10,041 bases of DNA from an uncultured Janibacter sp. (GCA_946222495.1 CAMICF010000100.1:1-10041); one strand, 5' to 3'; shown: positions 1 through 5,669, counted from the stretch's first letter. A program made the numbers and translations. The notes: generated by a model not told the origin, from the letters alone.

Positions 1-535
1 GCAGCCCCGAGGTCAGGCGGGTGACGAGGCCGCGGAGGGAGGCCTCGGCCTCCTCGTCGCCGAGGCGGCCGTCGACGAAGGTGCCCTCGCCGATCGGGCC
101 GAGGCCGAAGGTCTCCTCGTCCACCGCGGCGCCCGCCACCTGGAGGGTGCGGACGGCGTCGGCGCGGGCCCACTGCGCGCCTCGCGGGGAGACGCTCGCG
201 GCGAGGACCGTGGCGGGCTTGTCCTTGATGGCCGCCTCGCCGTAGGGGCGCGAGGCCCAGTCGATGAGGTTCTTGATGACGCTCGAGAGGCTGCCGTTGT
301 ACTCGGGGGTGACGAAGATCAGGCCGTCCGCTGCGGCGATGGCGGCGCGCAGCTCCTGCGCGACGGCCGGGACGGCGTCCGCGGCGTCGAGGTCCTCGGA
401 GTAGTGGGGCAGGTCGGCCGCGCGGTCGAAGACCGTCGCCGTGGCGCCCTCGGGCAGGTGGGCGATCGCGGCCTGGGCGAGGGCGCGGTTGGCGGAGCCG
501 GCGCGCAGGCTGCCGACGAGGACGAGGATGTTCAC
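1..535 (-). CDS. NAD(P)H-dependent FMN reductase-family oxidoreductase (partial, C-terminus outside window)
   Basis: A flavodoxin-like enzyme of the NADPH-dependent FMN reductase family (relatives of SsuE, ArsH, chromate and azo reductases), expected to move electrons from NAD(P)H through bound FMN to flavins, quinones or other acceptors in the cytosol. The 178 visible residues begin with a beta strand and a phosphate-binding loop (NILVLVGSLRAGSANRAL, residues 2-19). The family hallmark PEYNGS lies at 77-82, followed by SVIKNLIDWASRP (85-97). The GTG start at 533-535 is preceded by GGAG at 542-545 with 6 bases between, and the strand NILVLVGS follows at once, as is usual for the family. The frame stays open to base 1, and family members are about 180-200 residues, so little is missing. 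It is divergent from a MarR-type regulator, with two palindromes between them, so repression by that regulator is likely. The substrate cannot be read from the sequence. Confidence 0.9.
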   Translation of the reverse strand, partial: MNILVLVGSLRAGSANRALAQAAIAHLPEGATATVFDRAADLPHYSEDLDAADAVPAVAQELRAAIAAADGLIFVTPEYNGSLSSVIKNLIDWASRPYGEAAIKDKPATVLAASVSPRGAQWARADAVRTLQVAGAAVDEETFGLGPIGEGTFVDGRLGDEEAEASLRGLVTRLTSGL

Positions 536-556
536 GGGGGACTCCGAATCAGGATT

Positions 557-572
557 GGTCAAGTGCTTGACC
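557..572. promoter_or_regulatory. Operator O1, palindrome in the divergent control region
   Basis: GGTCAAGTGCTTGACC has perfect 7-base arms (GGTCAAG/CTTGACC) around a TG centre. It covers the predicted transcription start of the leftward oxidoreductase gene. Its near copy lies 40 bp away, centre to centre, which is close to four helical turns. The size and symmetry suit a MarR dimer, so it is inferred to be bound by the adjacent regulator. Confidence 0.75.
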
Positions 573-602
573 AGAATGCGCGCGCCGGGGGATTCATGTC
601 AA
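573..602 (-). promoter_or_regulatory. Predicted promoter of the oxidoreductase gene
   Basis: On the minus strand, a consensus -35 TTGACA (602-597) is followed after 18 bases by CATTCT (578-573), which keeps the A at position 2 and T at position 6 of the -10 box. The predicted start near 566 falls inside palindrome O1, and the -35 lies inside O2. Confidence 0.6.
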
Positions 603-612
603 GCGCTTGACC
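597..612. promoter_or_regulatory. Operator O2, palindrome in the divergent control region
   Basis: The core GTCAAGCGCTTGAC (598-611) is a perfect 14-base palindrome and shares TCAAG-N2-CTTGACC with O1. It overlaps the -35 boxes of both divergent promoters, so a repressor bound here would shut off both genes. This is the classic layout for an autoregulated MarR repressor controlling a neighbouring oxidoreductase. Confidence 0.78.
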
Positions 613-631
613 ACTTCACTACTCTGGACGC
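597..631 (+). promoter_or_regulatory. Predicted promoter of the MarR gene, probably giving a leaderless mRNA
   Basis: TACTCT at 620-625 fits the TANNNT -10 pattern. Seventeen bases upstream, TGTCAA (597-602) sits at the -35 position; it is weak on this strand and is also the reverse complement of the opposite promoter's -35. The A of the ATG at 632 lies 7 bases after the -10, where transcription would be expected to begin. No Shine-Dalgarno sequence precedes the ATG. Leaderless mRNAs are common in actinomycetes. Confidence 0.45.
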
Positions 632-1123
632 ATGACCCCCGAGACCTGCGCGACCGGTGCGCTCGCCGCCGACCCCTGCACCGGGGACGACCGTGGTCGG
701 GTCCCGCTCGTCGGCCTGCTCGGGCGGGCGCACGCCCTCTTCGTCGCCGAGTTCGAGGAGCGGCTGCGCGCCGCCGACCTCGACCAGCTCTCCCTGGCGC
801 ACTCGAGCAACGTCCTGCGGCACCTCGCGGAGGGCCCGCGCCGCGCCAGCCACCTCGTGACGCAGTGCGGCGTGACCAAGCAGGCGGTGAGTCAGCAGAT
901 CTCCCACCTCGAGCGCAACGGCTACGTCGAGGTCCGGCCGGACGAGAGCGACCAGCGGGCACGCCTCGTGGCCCTCACGGCGAAGGGAGAGTCCGCCCAG
1001 GAGCTCGTCCGTCGCCTCTTCACCGAGGTCGAGGACGACTGGGTCGAGCGCATGGGGGAGGCGGACGCCGCCGCCCTTCGTCGGGCACTGACCGCGGTCG
1101 TGGACGACGCCCCGTCCTGCTGA
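632..1123 (+). CDS. MarR-family winged helix-turn-helix transcriptional regulator
   Basis: A 163-residue MarR-type dimeric repressor. N-terminal residues 24-55 form the first dimerisation helices. A helix-turn-helix spans about 62-95, with recognition helix GVTKQAVSQQISHLE (80-94). The wing follows (YVEVRPDESDQRARLVALT, 98-116) with the usual D-x-R pattern (D107/R109), then a C-terminal dimerisation helix (about 120-158). Cysteines lie at 6, 16, 79 and 163; C79 immediately precedes the recognition helix, so a thiol-based redox response is possible but unproven. The ATG at 632 lacks a Shine-Dalgarno and is probably a leaderless start. The gene is divergent from a flavin reductase-type oxidoreductase and separated by two matching palindromes, so repression of both genes with release by an electrophile, quinone or phenolic ligand is the likely role (inference). 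It ends 7 bases from the convergent gene behind it. Confidence 0.93.
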   Translation: MTPETCATGALAADPCTGDDRGRVPLVGLLGRAHALFVAEFEERLRAADLDQLSLAHSSNVLRHLAEGPRRASHLVTQCGVTKQAVSQQISHLERNGYVEVRPDESDQRARLVALTAKGESAQELVRRLFTEVEDDWVERMGEADAAALRRALTAVVDDAPSC

Positions 1124-1130
1124 GGTTCGG

Positions 1131-1390
1131 TCAGCGGGTGGCGACGGTCCCCGAGGTCTCGCCGTGCTTCTTGCACGTGGCGGTCCAGTCGGCGCCGTCA
1201 GACTCCACCGTCAGCTGCTGCAGTACGTCGGGGGGAGCACCTCGAGGTGCTGGCGGCAGGCGATGTGGCTGCCGCGGTTGGCCGACGTGCCGCAGTCGGC
1301 GCAGTAGGTCACCGACACCACCGGAGGGATCGCGCCGAGCGTGTCGGGATCGCTGTACCCGGGGTCGCCAGCGGTGGGGAAGTCGCTCAT
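1131..1390 (-). pseudogene. Small CxxC/CxxH protein, split by a one-base shift in a homopolymer
   Basis: As given, the ATG at 1390 opens a 59-residue frame ending at 1211. The next frame continues with sensible protein (LTVESDGADWTATCKKHG and on) to a stop at 1131. Adding one base to the six-C run (G-run 1230-1235 on the plus strand) joins the two into an 86-residue protein without internal stops. The joined product has an acidic, proline-containing N-terminus, then CADC (30-33), CRQH (45-48) and CKKH (73-76). These spaced pairs could bind zinc, as in small zinc-ribbon proteins. I do not recognise the family. The break could be a sequencing error, a recent mutation or, less likely, programmed -1 frameshifting. 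A perfect 16-base palindrome (1236-1251) abuts the run and could promote either kind of error. No clear Shine-Dalgarno precedes the ATG, but a short leader ORF overlaps it as TAATG. Confidence 0.55.
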
Positions 1391-1431
1391 TACAGGACGT
1401 GGTCGAGGGGCGTGGGGACGGCACGGGTCAT
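1390..1431 (-). CDS. Possible 13-codon leader ORF, translationally coupled to the downstream gene
   Basis: A minus-strand ATG at 1431 opens a 13-residue frame (MTRAVPTPLDHVL) whose TAA overlaps the next ATG by one base (TAATG at 1392-1388). A -10-like CACAAT (1443-1438) ends 7 bases before this ATG, which would give a leaderless transcript starting at the ATG. The downstream gene has no visible Shine-Dalgarno, so stop-start reinitiation after this short ORF would explain its translation. The peptide resembles no family I know, and 13 codons could be chance. Confidence 0.3.
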   Translation of the reverse strand: MTRAVPTPLDHVL

Positions 1432-1437
1432 GAGGAG

Positions 1438-1466
1438 ATTGTGTCCCATGGCGGGTGGGTGCTCCA
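1438..1466 (-). promoter_or_regulatory. Weak predicted promoter of the leader ORF
   Basis: CACAAT at 1443-1438 is a fair -10 box. TGGAGC at 1466-1461, 17 bases upstream, is a poor -35. The main argument is position: the -10 sits exactly where a leaderless ATG at 1431 would need it. I see nothing else in 1444-1498. Confidence 0.28.
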
Positions 1467-1498
1467 TCGGGTATCCCCCCGGACGCGGGTGCCGCACG

Positions 1499-1891
1499 TC
1501 AGCGGGCGTCGTCGAAGGCCGAGCTCGGGTAGCTCGCCGACACCCCGTGCTCGTCCCGGACCGTGACCGATCCCGCGGTGAACTCGACGTCGACGTCCTG
1601 GCCGGTCACCGGCCAGGGGTGGGTCTCGAAGCGGTCGGCGGCCGCGGCGGTGTGCAGCTCGACGACGTGCTCGTCCGGGGCGACGAGGTTCGGGTTCGAC
1701 CGCTCACGGACACACCGCTCGACCGGGCCGTGGTTGCTCTCGTACCCCTGCGACCCCTCGCACCACTCCCGCGTCTCCCCGCCGACGAGGAGGTGCTCGG
1801 CGGTGCCGACGCCGCCGAGGACGATGGCGAGCCCGGCCGCGCCGACGGTGACGCCACCGAGGGCCGTCGCCCACGGACGGCCCCCGGCCAC
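1499..1891 (-). CDS. Small membrane-anchored protein of unknown function
   Basis: A 130-residue protein that I do not recognise. After a short N-terminus it has one hydrophobic segment (ALGGVTVGAAGLAIVLGGVG, residues 10-29), which is a transmembrane anchor or uncleaved signal. A polar domain follows, with two cysteines (C44, C60) that could form an extracellular disulfide. Its C-terminal half is rich in acidic residues and beta-prone stretches (DVDVEFTAGSVTVRDEHG, 99-116). The positive-inside rule favours an outward-facing C-terminus, but this is weak. The GTG at 1889-1891 was chosen because GGAGG (1903-1899) precedes it at 7 bases and because it begins two bases after the AIM24 gene stops. 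A longer frame extends upstream only by reading through the AIM24 gene out of frame. Tight spacing implies co-translation with the AIM24 protein. Confidence 0.72.
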   Translation of the reverse strand: MAGGRPWATALGGVTVGAAGLAIVLGGVGTAEHLLVGGETREWCEGSQGYESNHGPVERCVRERSNPNLVAPDEHVVELHTAAAADRFETHPWPVTGQDVDVEFTAGSVTVRDEHGVSASYPSSAFDDAR

Positions 1892-1893
1892 GG

Positions 1894-2586
1894 TCAGCCT
1901 CCGCTGCTCTGGGCGCCGCCGGGGGTGACGCTCTCGGCCGGCTGCACGAGGACGTAGCCCTGGCCGCTGAAGGCCATCTGGAAGGTCTCGCCGGTCCCGC
2001 CGCGCACCATCGACTTGAGGCCACCGGTGTCGACCTTGATGTCCATGCGGACCCCGCCGGTCCACATGACGACCGCCTGCGCGTCGCCGAAGGTCGGGGC
2101 GCTCGCGACGTCGAGGGCGACGGGCTCCCCCTTCGTCGCGATGGCCACGTAGCCGCTGCCGCGGAGGGTGACGTTGTAGAGGCCGCCCGTCATCACGGCG
2201 CCGCGGGCCTGGATGCGGTGGATGTCCCACTCGATGGAGGCGGAGAAGGCGAGGATGCTGTTGCCGTTGACCGAGATCATGTCGTTCTCGAGGTAGATCA
2301 CCTGGATCTCGGTGGCCGCGTCGGCGACGAAGAGCTCGCCGGTGCCGGTGCACGTCATCATCCGGACGCCCTCGCCCGAGGCGGCCTGCTTGAGGAACTT
2401 CGCGACGCCCCCGGAGCCCTGGTTCTCGAACCGGACGTCGCCCTGGTAGGCGACCATGGAGCCGACCTTGGCCATGACGGGGCCGTGGGCCATCTGGACC
2501 TTGAGCAGCTTCTTGTTCTGCAGCGAGAACTGGTCGGAGGTCTGCTCCTCCTTGAAGTCCTGGAAGAGCGAGCCGTGGATGGGCAT
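1894..2586 (-). CDS. AIM24-family protein (DUF124/TIGR00266 type)
   Basis: A 230-residue beta-rich protein of the AIM24 family, named after a yeast mitochondrial protein. Bacterial members are widespread, but their molecular role is unknown; described structures have a TRAP-like beta fold. Family-like stretches visible here are QNKKLLKVQMAHGPVMAKVGSM (23-44), GTGELFVAD (81-89), GGLYNVTLRGSGYVAIAT (134-151) and GGTGETFQMAFSGQGYVLVQPAE (196-218). It has no transmembrane segment or signal peptide and ends in a short Gly/Ser tail. The ATG at 2586 follows AGAGGA at good spacing, and MPIHGSLF is a normal start for the family. An in-frame ATG at 2667 would add 27 unlike residues and lacks a ribosome binding site. 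The next gene begins two bases after its stop, so the two form an operon. A repeat hairpin separates it from the cyd/blaI chain. Confidence 0.88.
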   Translation of the reverse strand: MPIHGSLFQDFKEEQTSDQFSLQNKKLLKVQMAHGPVMAKVGSMVAYQGDVRFENQGSGGVAKFLKQAASGEGVRMMTCTGTGELFVADAATEIQVIYLENDMISVNGNSILAFSASIEWDIHRIQARGAVMTGGLYNVTLRGSGYVAIATKGEPVALDVASAPTFGDAQAVVMWTGGVRMDIKVDTGGLKSMVRGGTGETFQMAFSGQGYVLVQPAESVTPGGAQSSGG

Positions 2587-2636
2587 GGTGGGTCCTCTCG
2601 TCAAGCGGCAACCCCCTGCGGGTGCCTCCGCTCGCC

Positions 2637-2642
2637 ACTGTA
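2637..2642 (-). promoter_or_regulatory. Possible -10 box upstream of the AIM24 gene
   Basis: TACAGT (2642-2637) fits TANNNT and lies about 50 bases before the ATG at 2586. There is no convincing -35; TGGAAG (2666-2661) at 18 bases is the best available. The 188-base gap (2587-2774) and the hairpin behind the M56 gene make an independent promoter here plausible. The rest of the gap is accounted for by the repeat at 2697-2776. Confidence 0.25.
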
Positions 2643-2696
2643 GGGCCGAGCCCGTCCGCCCTTCCATGGTGAGAACTCCCCATTCCCATCCCCCTT

Positions 2697-2776
2697 CACG
2701 AGCTACTGCAGGCAGCAGCTCGTGACGTCAGCCGTAGCTCGAGGTGCTGCAGGCTCCACGAGCTACGGCAGACGTC
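2697..2776. repeat. Palindromic intergenic repeat, copy A (two hairpins)
   Basis: Hairpin 1 (2697-2724) has 12-base arms (CACGAGCTACTG / CAGCAGCTCGTG) with one mismatch and a CAGG loop. Hairpin 2 (2724-2776) has arms of about 21 bases starting and ending with GACGTC, two mismatches, and CTGCAGG in its loop. The first 47 bases match copy B at 9857-9903 at 42 positions. The M56 stop codon (2777-2775) lies at the foot of hairpin 2, so the folded RNA would cap the cyd-blaI-M56 transcript. There is no T-run after it on the minus strand, so it is not a classical intrinsic terminator. It may instead block readthrough, stabilise the 3' end, or be a REP-type element. Confidence 0.8.
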
Positions 2777-3626
2777 AGGCCGCGAGGAGGACCGCGAGGG
2801 CCGGCGGGAGGACGAGGGCCGCGGCGCAGACGAGGTACAGCGCCAGCGTCTGCCACGGGGCGGGGTCGTCCGCGGCGAGGAGGCGGATCCGTGCCGCCGC
2901 CGCGCCCGTCCCCGCCGAGGCCCCCGGCGCGAGCTCGGTGTGCATGGCCGCCTCGGCCAGCGAGACGAGGGCGCGACCGAGAGCGACCTCGCCGACCTCG
3001 TCGCGCGCGGCCCGGTCGGCGAGGACCTCGACGAGCAGGGCCACCTCACGCAGCGCGGCGTCGGTCCGCAGCAACGGGGGTGTTGCCGTGTGGAGCACGG
3101 TGAAGAACTCGAGGACGAGGTCGTGCCGCTCCCGCAGGTGCGCCTCCTCGTGCGCGACGACCGCGGCGAGCTGGTCGTCGGGCAGGTCGGTGAGCGCCGC
3201 CTCGGTAAGGACGAGCCGGGACCCCGCGCCCGGGAGGCAGTAGGCGGAGAGCTTCCGGGAGGGGAGGACCCGCGTGTGCTCGCCCTCGTGCCGGCCGACG
3301 AGGTCGACGAGTGCCCGGTGCTCCGTCCGTGCCGCCCGGATCCGCCGCCCGACGTGGTGGCCGTTGACGAGCAGCCGGGCCAGGACCCCGAGCGAGGCGA
3401 CGGCGGCGACACCGATGATGACGCCCTCGACGAGGGTCGACCGCGGCCGGGGATGGACGAGCGCGAGCGGCGCGGCCGTGAGCAGGCAGAGCACGGCCGA
3501 GAGGGAGAGCGCCTGCCAGACGAAGAGGGCCGCACGGGGGCTGCGCCGCAGCCGCTCGATGCGCACGAGCAGGCGCGGTGCCGTGAGGAGCGCTGCCGCG
3601 CAGAGCAGCAGCAGGACGGCGATCAC
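2775..3626 (-). CDS. M56-family membrane metalloprotease (BlaR1/MecR1-like, without sensor domain)
   Basis: A 283-residue integral membrane zinc protease, likely the antirepressor partner of the BlaI-type repressor encoded just before it. Hydrophobic segments lie at about 1-20, 36-57, 65-87 and 259-282, the last being the C-terminal helix. The zinc motif HEEAH (159-163, in AAVVAHEEAHLRERHD) and a downstream glutamate in LVEVLADRAA (E200) provide the expected ligands. LPGAGSRLVLTEAAL (131-145) is a typical strand ahead of the M56 motif. BlaR1 and MecR1 are about 600 residues because of a C-terminal penicillin-binding sensor; this protein stops after the last helix, so it cannot sense beta-lactams that way. 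The GTG start overlaps the repressor's stop as GTGA (3626-3623), showing translational coupling. The inferred role is to cleave or inactivate BlaI on a membrane or respiratory signal, which the sequence does not identify. Confidence 0.88.
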   Translation of the reverse strand: MIAVLLLLCAAALLTAPRLLVRIERLRRSPRAALFVWQALSLSAVLCLLTAAPLALVHPRPRSTLVEGVIIGVAAVASLGVLARLLVNGHHVGRRIRAARTEHRALVDLVGRHEGEHTRVLPSRKLSAYCLPGAGSRLVLTEAALTDLPDDQLAAVVAHEEAHLRERHDLVLEFFTVLHTATPPLLRTDAALREVALLVEVLADRAARDEVGEVALGRALVSLAEAAMHTELAPGASAGTGAAAARIRLLAADDPAPWQTLALYLVCAAALVLPPALAVLLAA

Positions 3627-4051
3627 GCGAGGGAGTCTGCCGCACCCCGCCCGCGTCGACGCCGGGGACGGTCCCCCTTCGTCTCGACCTCGGCCATGGC
3701 CTCGCGGACGGCAGCGAGGTCATCGGCGCTCGCCTCGGTGAGGAAGTGCAGGATCGCCGCCTGACGGTCCTCGCTGCTCAGGTCGTGCAGGGGGCTGCGC
3801 ATGGCCTCGGCGGTGAGGGACTCGCGGGTGGCCGCGGGCCGGTAGCGCCAGGCGCGGCCGTCGCGCTCGCGGGTGGTCACGCCCTTCGTCTCGAGGCGGG
3901 AGAGGACCGTCATCACGGTCGTGTACGCGAGGTCGCGACCGGTCAGGCCGTCGAGGACCTCGCGGACGGTGAGGCCGGTGCCGCCGTCGGCAGACCACAG
4001 GACGTCCATGATCGCCTGCTCGAGGTCACCGAGAGATGCGCTCTTGGCCAC
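3623..4051 (-). CDS. blaI: BlaI/MecI-family transcriptional repressor
   Basis: A 142-residue repressor with the BlaI/MecI winged helix: SLGDLEQAIMDVLWS (6-20), a helix-turn-helix at about 27-59 (LTVREVLDGL then AYTTVMTVLSRLETKGV) and a wing at 60-72 (TRERDGRAWRYRP). A C-terminal dimerisation helix (about 92-121) precedes a basic tail (RPRRRRGRG). TTVMTVLSRLETKG is the family recognition helix. The GTG at 4051 is served by AAGGAG nine bases upstream, inside the cydC coding region. The gene overlaps the end of cydC by 26 bases, and the M56 gene start overlaps its stop. It therefore sits at the end of the cyd operon and not in a stand-alone pair. Its DNA target is unknown; the dyad at 9785-9804 before cydA is the best candidate in the window. 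The symbol reflects the family, not a proven link to beta-lactamase. Confidence 0.92.
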   Translation of the reverse strand: MAKSASLGDLEQAIMDVLWSADGGTGLTVREVLDGLTGRDLAYTTVMTVLSRLETKGVTTRERDGRAWRYRPAATRESLTAEAMRSPLHDLSSEDRQAAILHFLTEASADDLAAVREAMAEVETKGDRPRRRRGRGAADSLA

Positions 4052-5669
4052 GGGTCAGCGCTCCTTCGCTCTCGATCGTGATGACGCGGTCCATGCGGTC
4101 GAGGCCGACGTCGTGGTGGGTCACCATCATCACCGACCGCCCCCCGGCGTGTGCAAGGAGGTCCGCGACGACCGCTTCGGCGGTCGGGTGGTCGAGGTGG
4201 GCGACCGGCTCGTCGAGGAGGATGACCGGCCGTCCGCTGGCGATCGCCCGGGCGATGGAGAGGCGGGTGCGCTCGCCGCCGGAGATGCCCAGGCCGCCGG
4301 CGCCGAGCCGTGCGTCCAGCCCGTCGGGGAGCCCGGTCAGCCACTCTCCCAAGCCTGCTCGACGAAGGGAGTCCACGAGCGCCTCGTCGTCCGACCCCGG
4401 GGCCGCGAGGGTCAGGTTGGCCCGGAGGGTCCCGGCCAGGACGTGGGGCTCGTCGTCGACGATGGCGAAGAGTTGACGCGCGTCGTCCAGACGGGTGCGC
4501 GTGACGTCGTTGCCGTCGATGGAGTAGGTGCCGGAGGCAGGGGCGAGGTGGCGGGCGAGGACCGCGAGGAGGGTGGACTTGCCGCTGCCGTTGGGGCCGG
4601 TGATGGCGATGTGCTCGCCGGGCTCGATGGTGAGATCGACCGGGCCGAGGTCGGTGCGGCCGGGGTGCCAGCCGGCGGTGAGGCCCTCCAGGCGGATCTG
4701 CGGGGTCCCCTGTGCGCGAAGGGGGCTCGCGTCGCGGTCATCGCTCACCGCCGGGGTCTGGTCGAGCAGTGCGGTGAGGCGTGCCGCGCAGGCGCGTGCC
4801 CGGGCCAGGCTCTTCGTGGCCTCCGTGAGGACGCCGAGCGCCTCGCCGGTGGCGACCGGTGCGAGCACGAGGAGGGCACGGACGGGGGTGGGTGCCTCGG
4901 AGGCGGCGGCGAGGAACGCAGCGGCGAGGGTGCCGGCCCCCGTGATGACGAGCACCGCTGCGGCACTGAGGGACCGGCCTCGGGCCTGACGGGCGACGCT
5001 CGTGCGCAGGTGGGCGTGTGCGGTGTCGAGCCAGACCGCTGCGGTGGCGGTGCCGCCGATGGAGCGGAGCTCGTCGGCATGGTCGGCGGTGAGCTGGCTG
5101 ACCCGGGCGACCTCCGCCCGAGCGGTGAGCACCTCTGTCTGGGAACGGGACTCGAGCCGGTCGGCGACGAGCGCCACGAGGGCGACGGCGAGCAGCATGC
5201 CGGTGAGGACGAGCCCGACCGGAGGCGCGACGAGCATGGTGAGGGCGGCGACGGCGATGCCGGCGACGAGGGCGGCGATCGCCGGGACGGTGACCCGGAC
5301 CGAGGCGTCGAGGACGTCGGAGAGGTCGTCGACGACGCCTGTGAGGACGTCGGCCCGTCCCCGTGAGCCGAGGCGTGCGGGGGTGAGCGGGATGAGCTCG
5401 GTGTAGGTGTCGGTGCGTGCCTCCGCGAGGTCGCCCAGCGCGGCGTCGTGGCTGCGCAGCCGCTCCCAGTAGCGGAAGACCGGGCGGGCCAGCCCGAAGG
5501 TGCGCACGGCGACGATCGCCGTGAGCAGCAGCATGATCTGCGGCCCCTGGTCGGCGCGCACGATGAGCCAGCCGGAGGTCGTCGTCAGGGCGATGCCGGA
5601 GGCGGTGGCCACGCCGCCGAGGAGGCCGGCGACGACGAGCCCACGCGTCAGGCGAAGGGGGCGGATCAT
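4026..5669 (-). CDS. cydC: CydC, subunit of the cytochrome bd assembly ABC exporter
   Basis: One half of the heterodimeric CydDC exporter, an inner-membrane ABC transporter required to assemble cytochrome bd. It is reported to export glutathione/cysteine and more recently proposed to move heme. The 547-residue protein has a six-helix membrane domain (about 8-275) and a C-terminal ATPase: Walker A GPNGSGKST (358-366), signature ISGGE (462-466), Walker B VILLDE (482-487), HLD (491-493) and the switch histidine H518. The Q-loop position holds aspartate (D406 in VDDEPHVLAGT) in place of the usual glutamine. GWLIVRAD near the N-terminus and RPVFRYWERLRSHDAAL (62-78) are typical of CydC. The ATG overlaps the cydD stop (ATGA, 5669-5666), and its 3' end overlaps blaI by 26 bases. 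CydC and not CydD is chosen because of gene order and the CydC-like N-terminus. Confidence 0.92.
   Translation of the reverse strand: MIRPLRLTRGLVVAGLLGGVATASGIALTTTSGWLIVRADQGPQIMLLLTAIVAVRTFGLARPVFRYWERLRSHDAALGDLAEARTDTYTELIPLTPARLGSRGRADVLTGVVDDLSDVLDASVRVTVPAIAALVAGIAVAALTMLVAPPVGLVLTGMLLAVALVALVADRLESRSQTEVLTARAEVARVSQLTADHADELRSIGGTATAAVWLDTAHAHLRTSVARQARGRSLSAAAVLVITGAGTLAAAFLAAASEAPTPVRALLVLAPVATGEALGVLTEATKSLARARACAARLTALLDQTPAVSDDRDASPLRAQGTPQIRLEGLTAGWHPGRTDLGPVDLTIEPGEHIAITGPNGSGKSTLLAVLARHLAPASGTYSIDGNDVTRTRLDDARQLFAIVDDEPHVLAGTLRANLTLAAPGSDDEALVDSLRRAGLGEWLTGLPDGLDARLGAGGLGISGGERTRLSIARAIASGRPVILLDEPVAHLDHPTAEAVVADLLAHAGGRSVMMVTHHDVGLDRMDRVITIESEGALTRGQERISR

Noticed and set aside
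1238..1252. A 12-base match (CTCGAGGTGCTG) between the frameshifted gene and repeat A at 2738-2749
   Set aside because: Several 12-base matches are expected by chance within 10 kb of GC-rich DNA, and the similarity does not extend further.
607..1566. 319-codon plus-strand frame overlapping the MarR gene and beyond
   Set aside because: It is Arg/Pro/Gly-rich shadow sequence; the MarR frame at 632-1123 has clear domain content.
1499..2689. A single 396-codon minus-strand frame covering both the AIM24 region and the small membrane protein
   Set aside because: Its upstream two thirds is an Arg/Gly-rich shadow of the AIM24 gene in another frame. Only the part from the GTG at 1891 looks like protein and has its own ribosome binding site.
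2697..2776. Classical intrinsic terminator after the M56 gene
   Set aside because: The hairpins are strong, but no T-run follows on the minus strand, and the same element occurs upstream of cydA, so it is described as a repeat.
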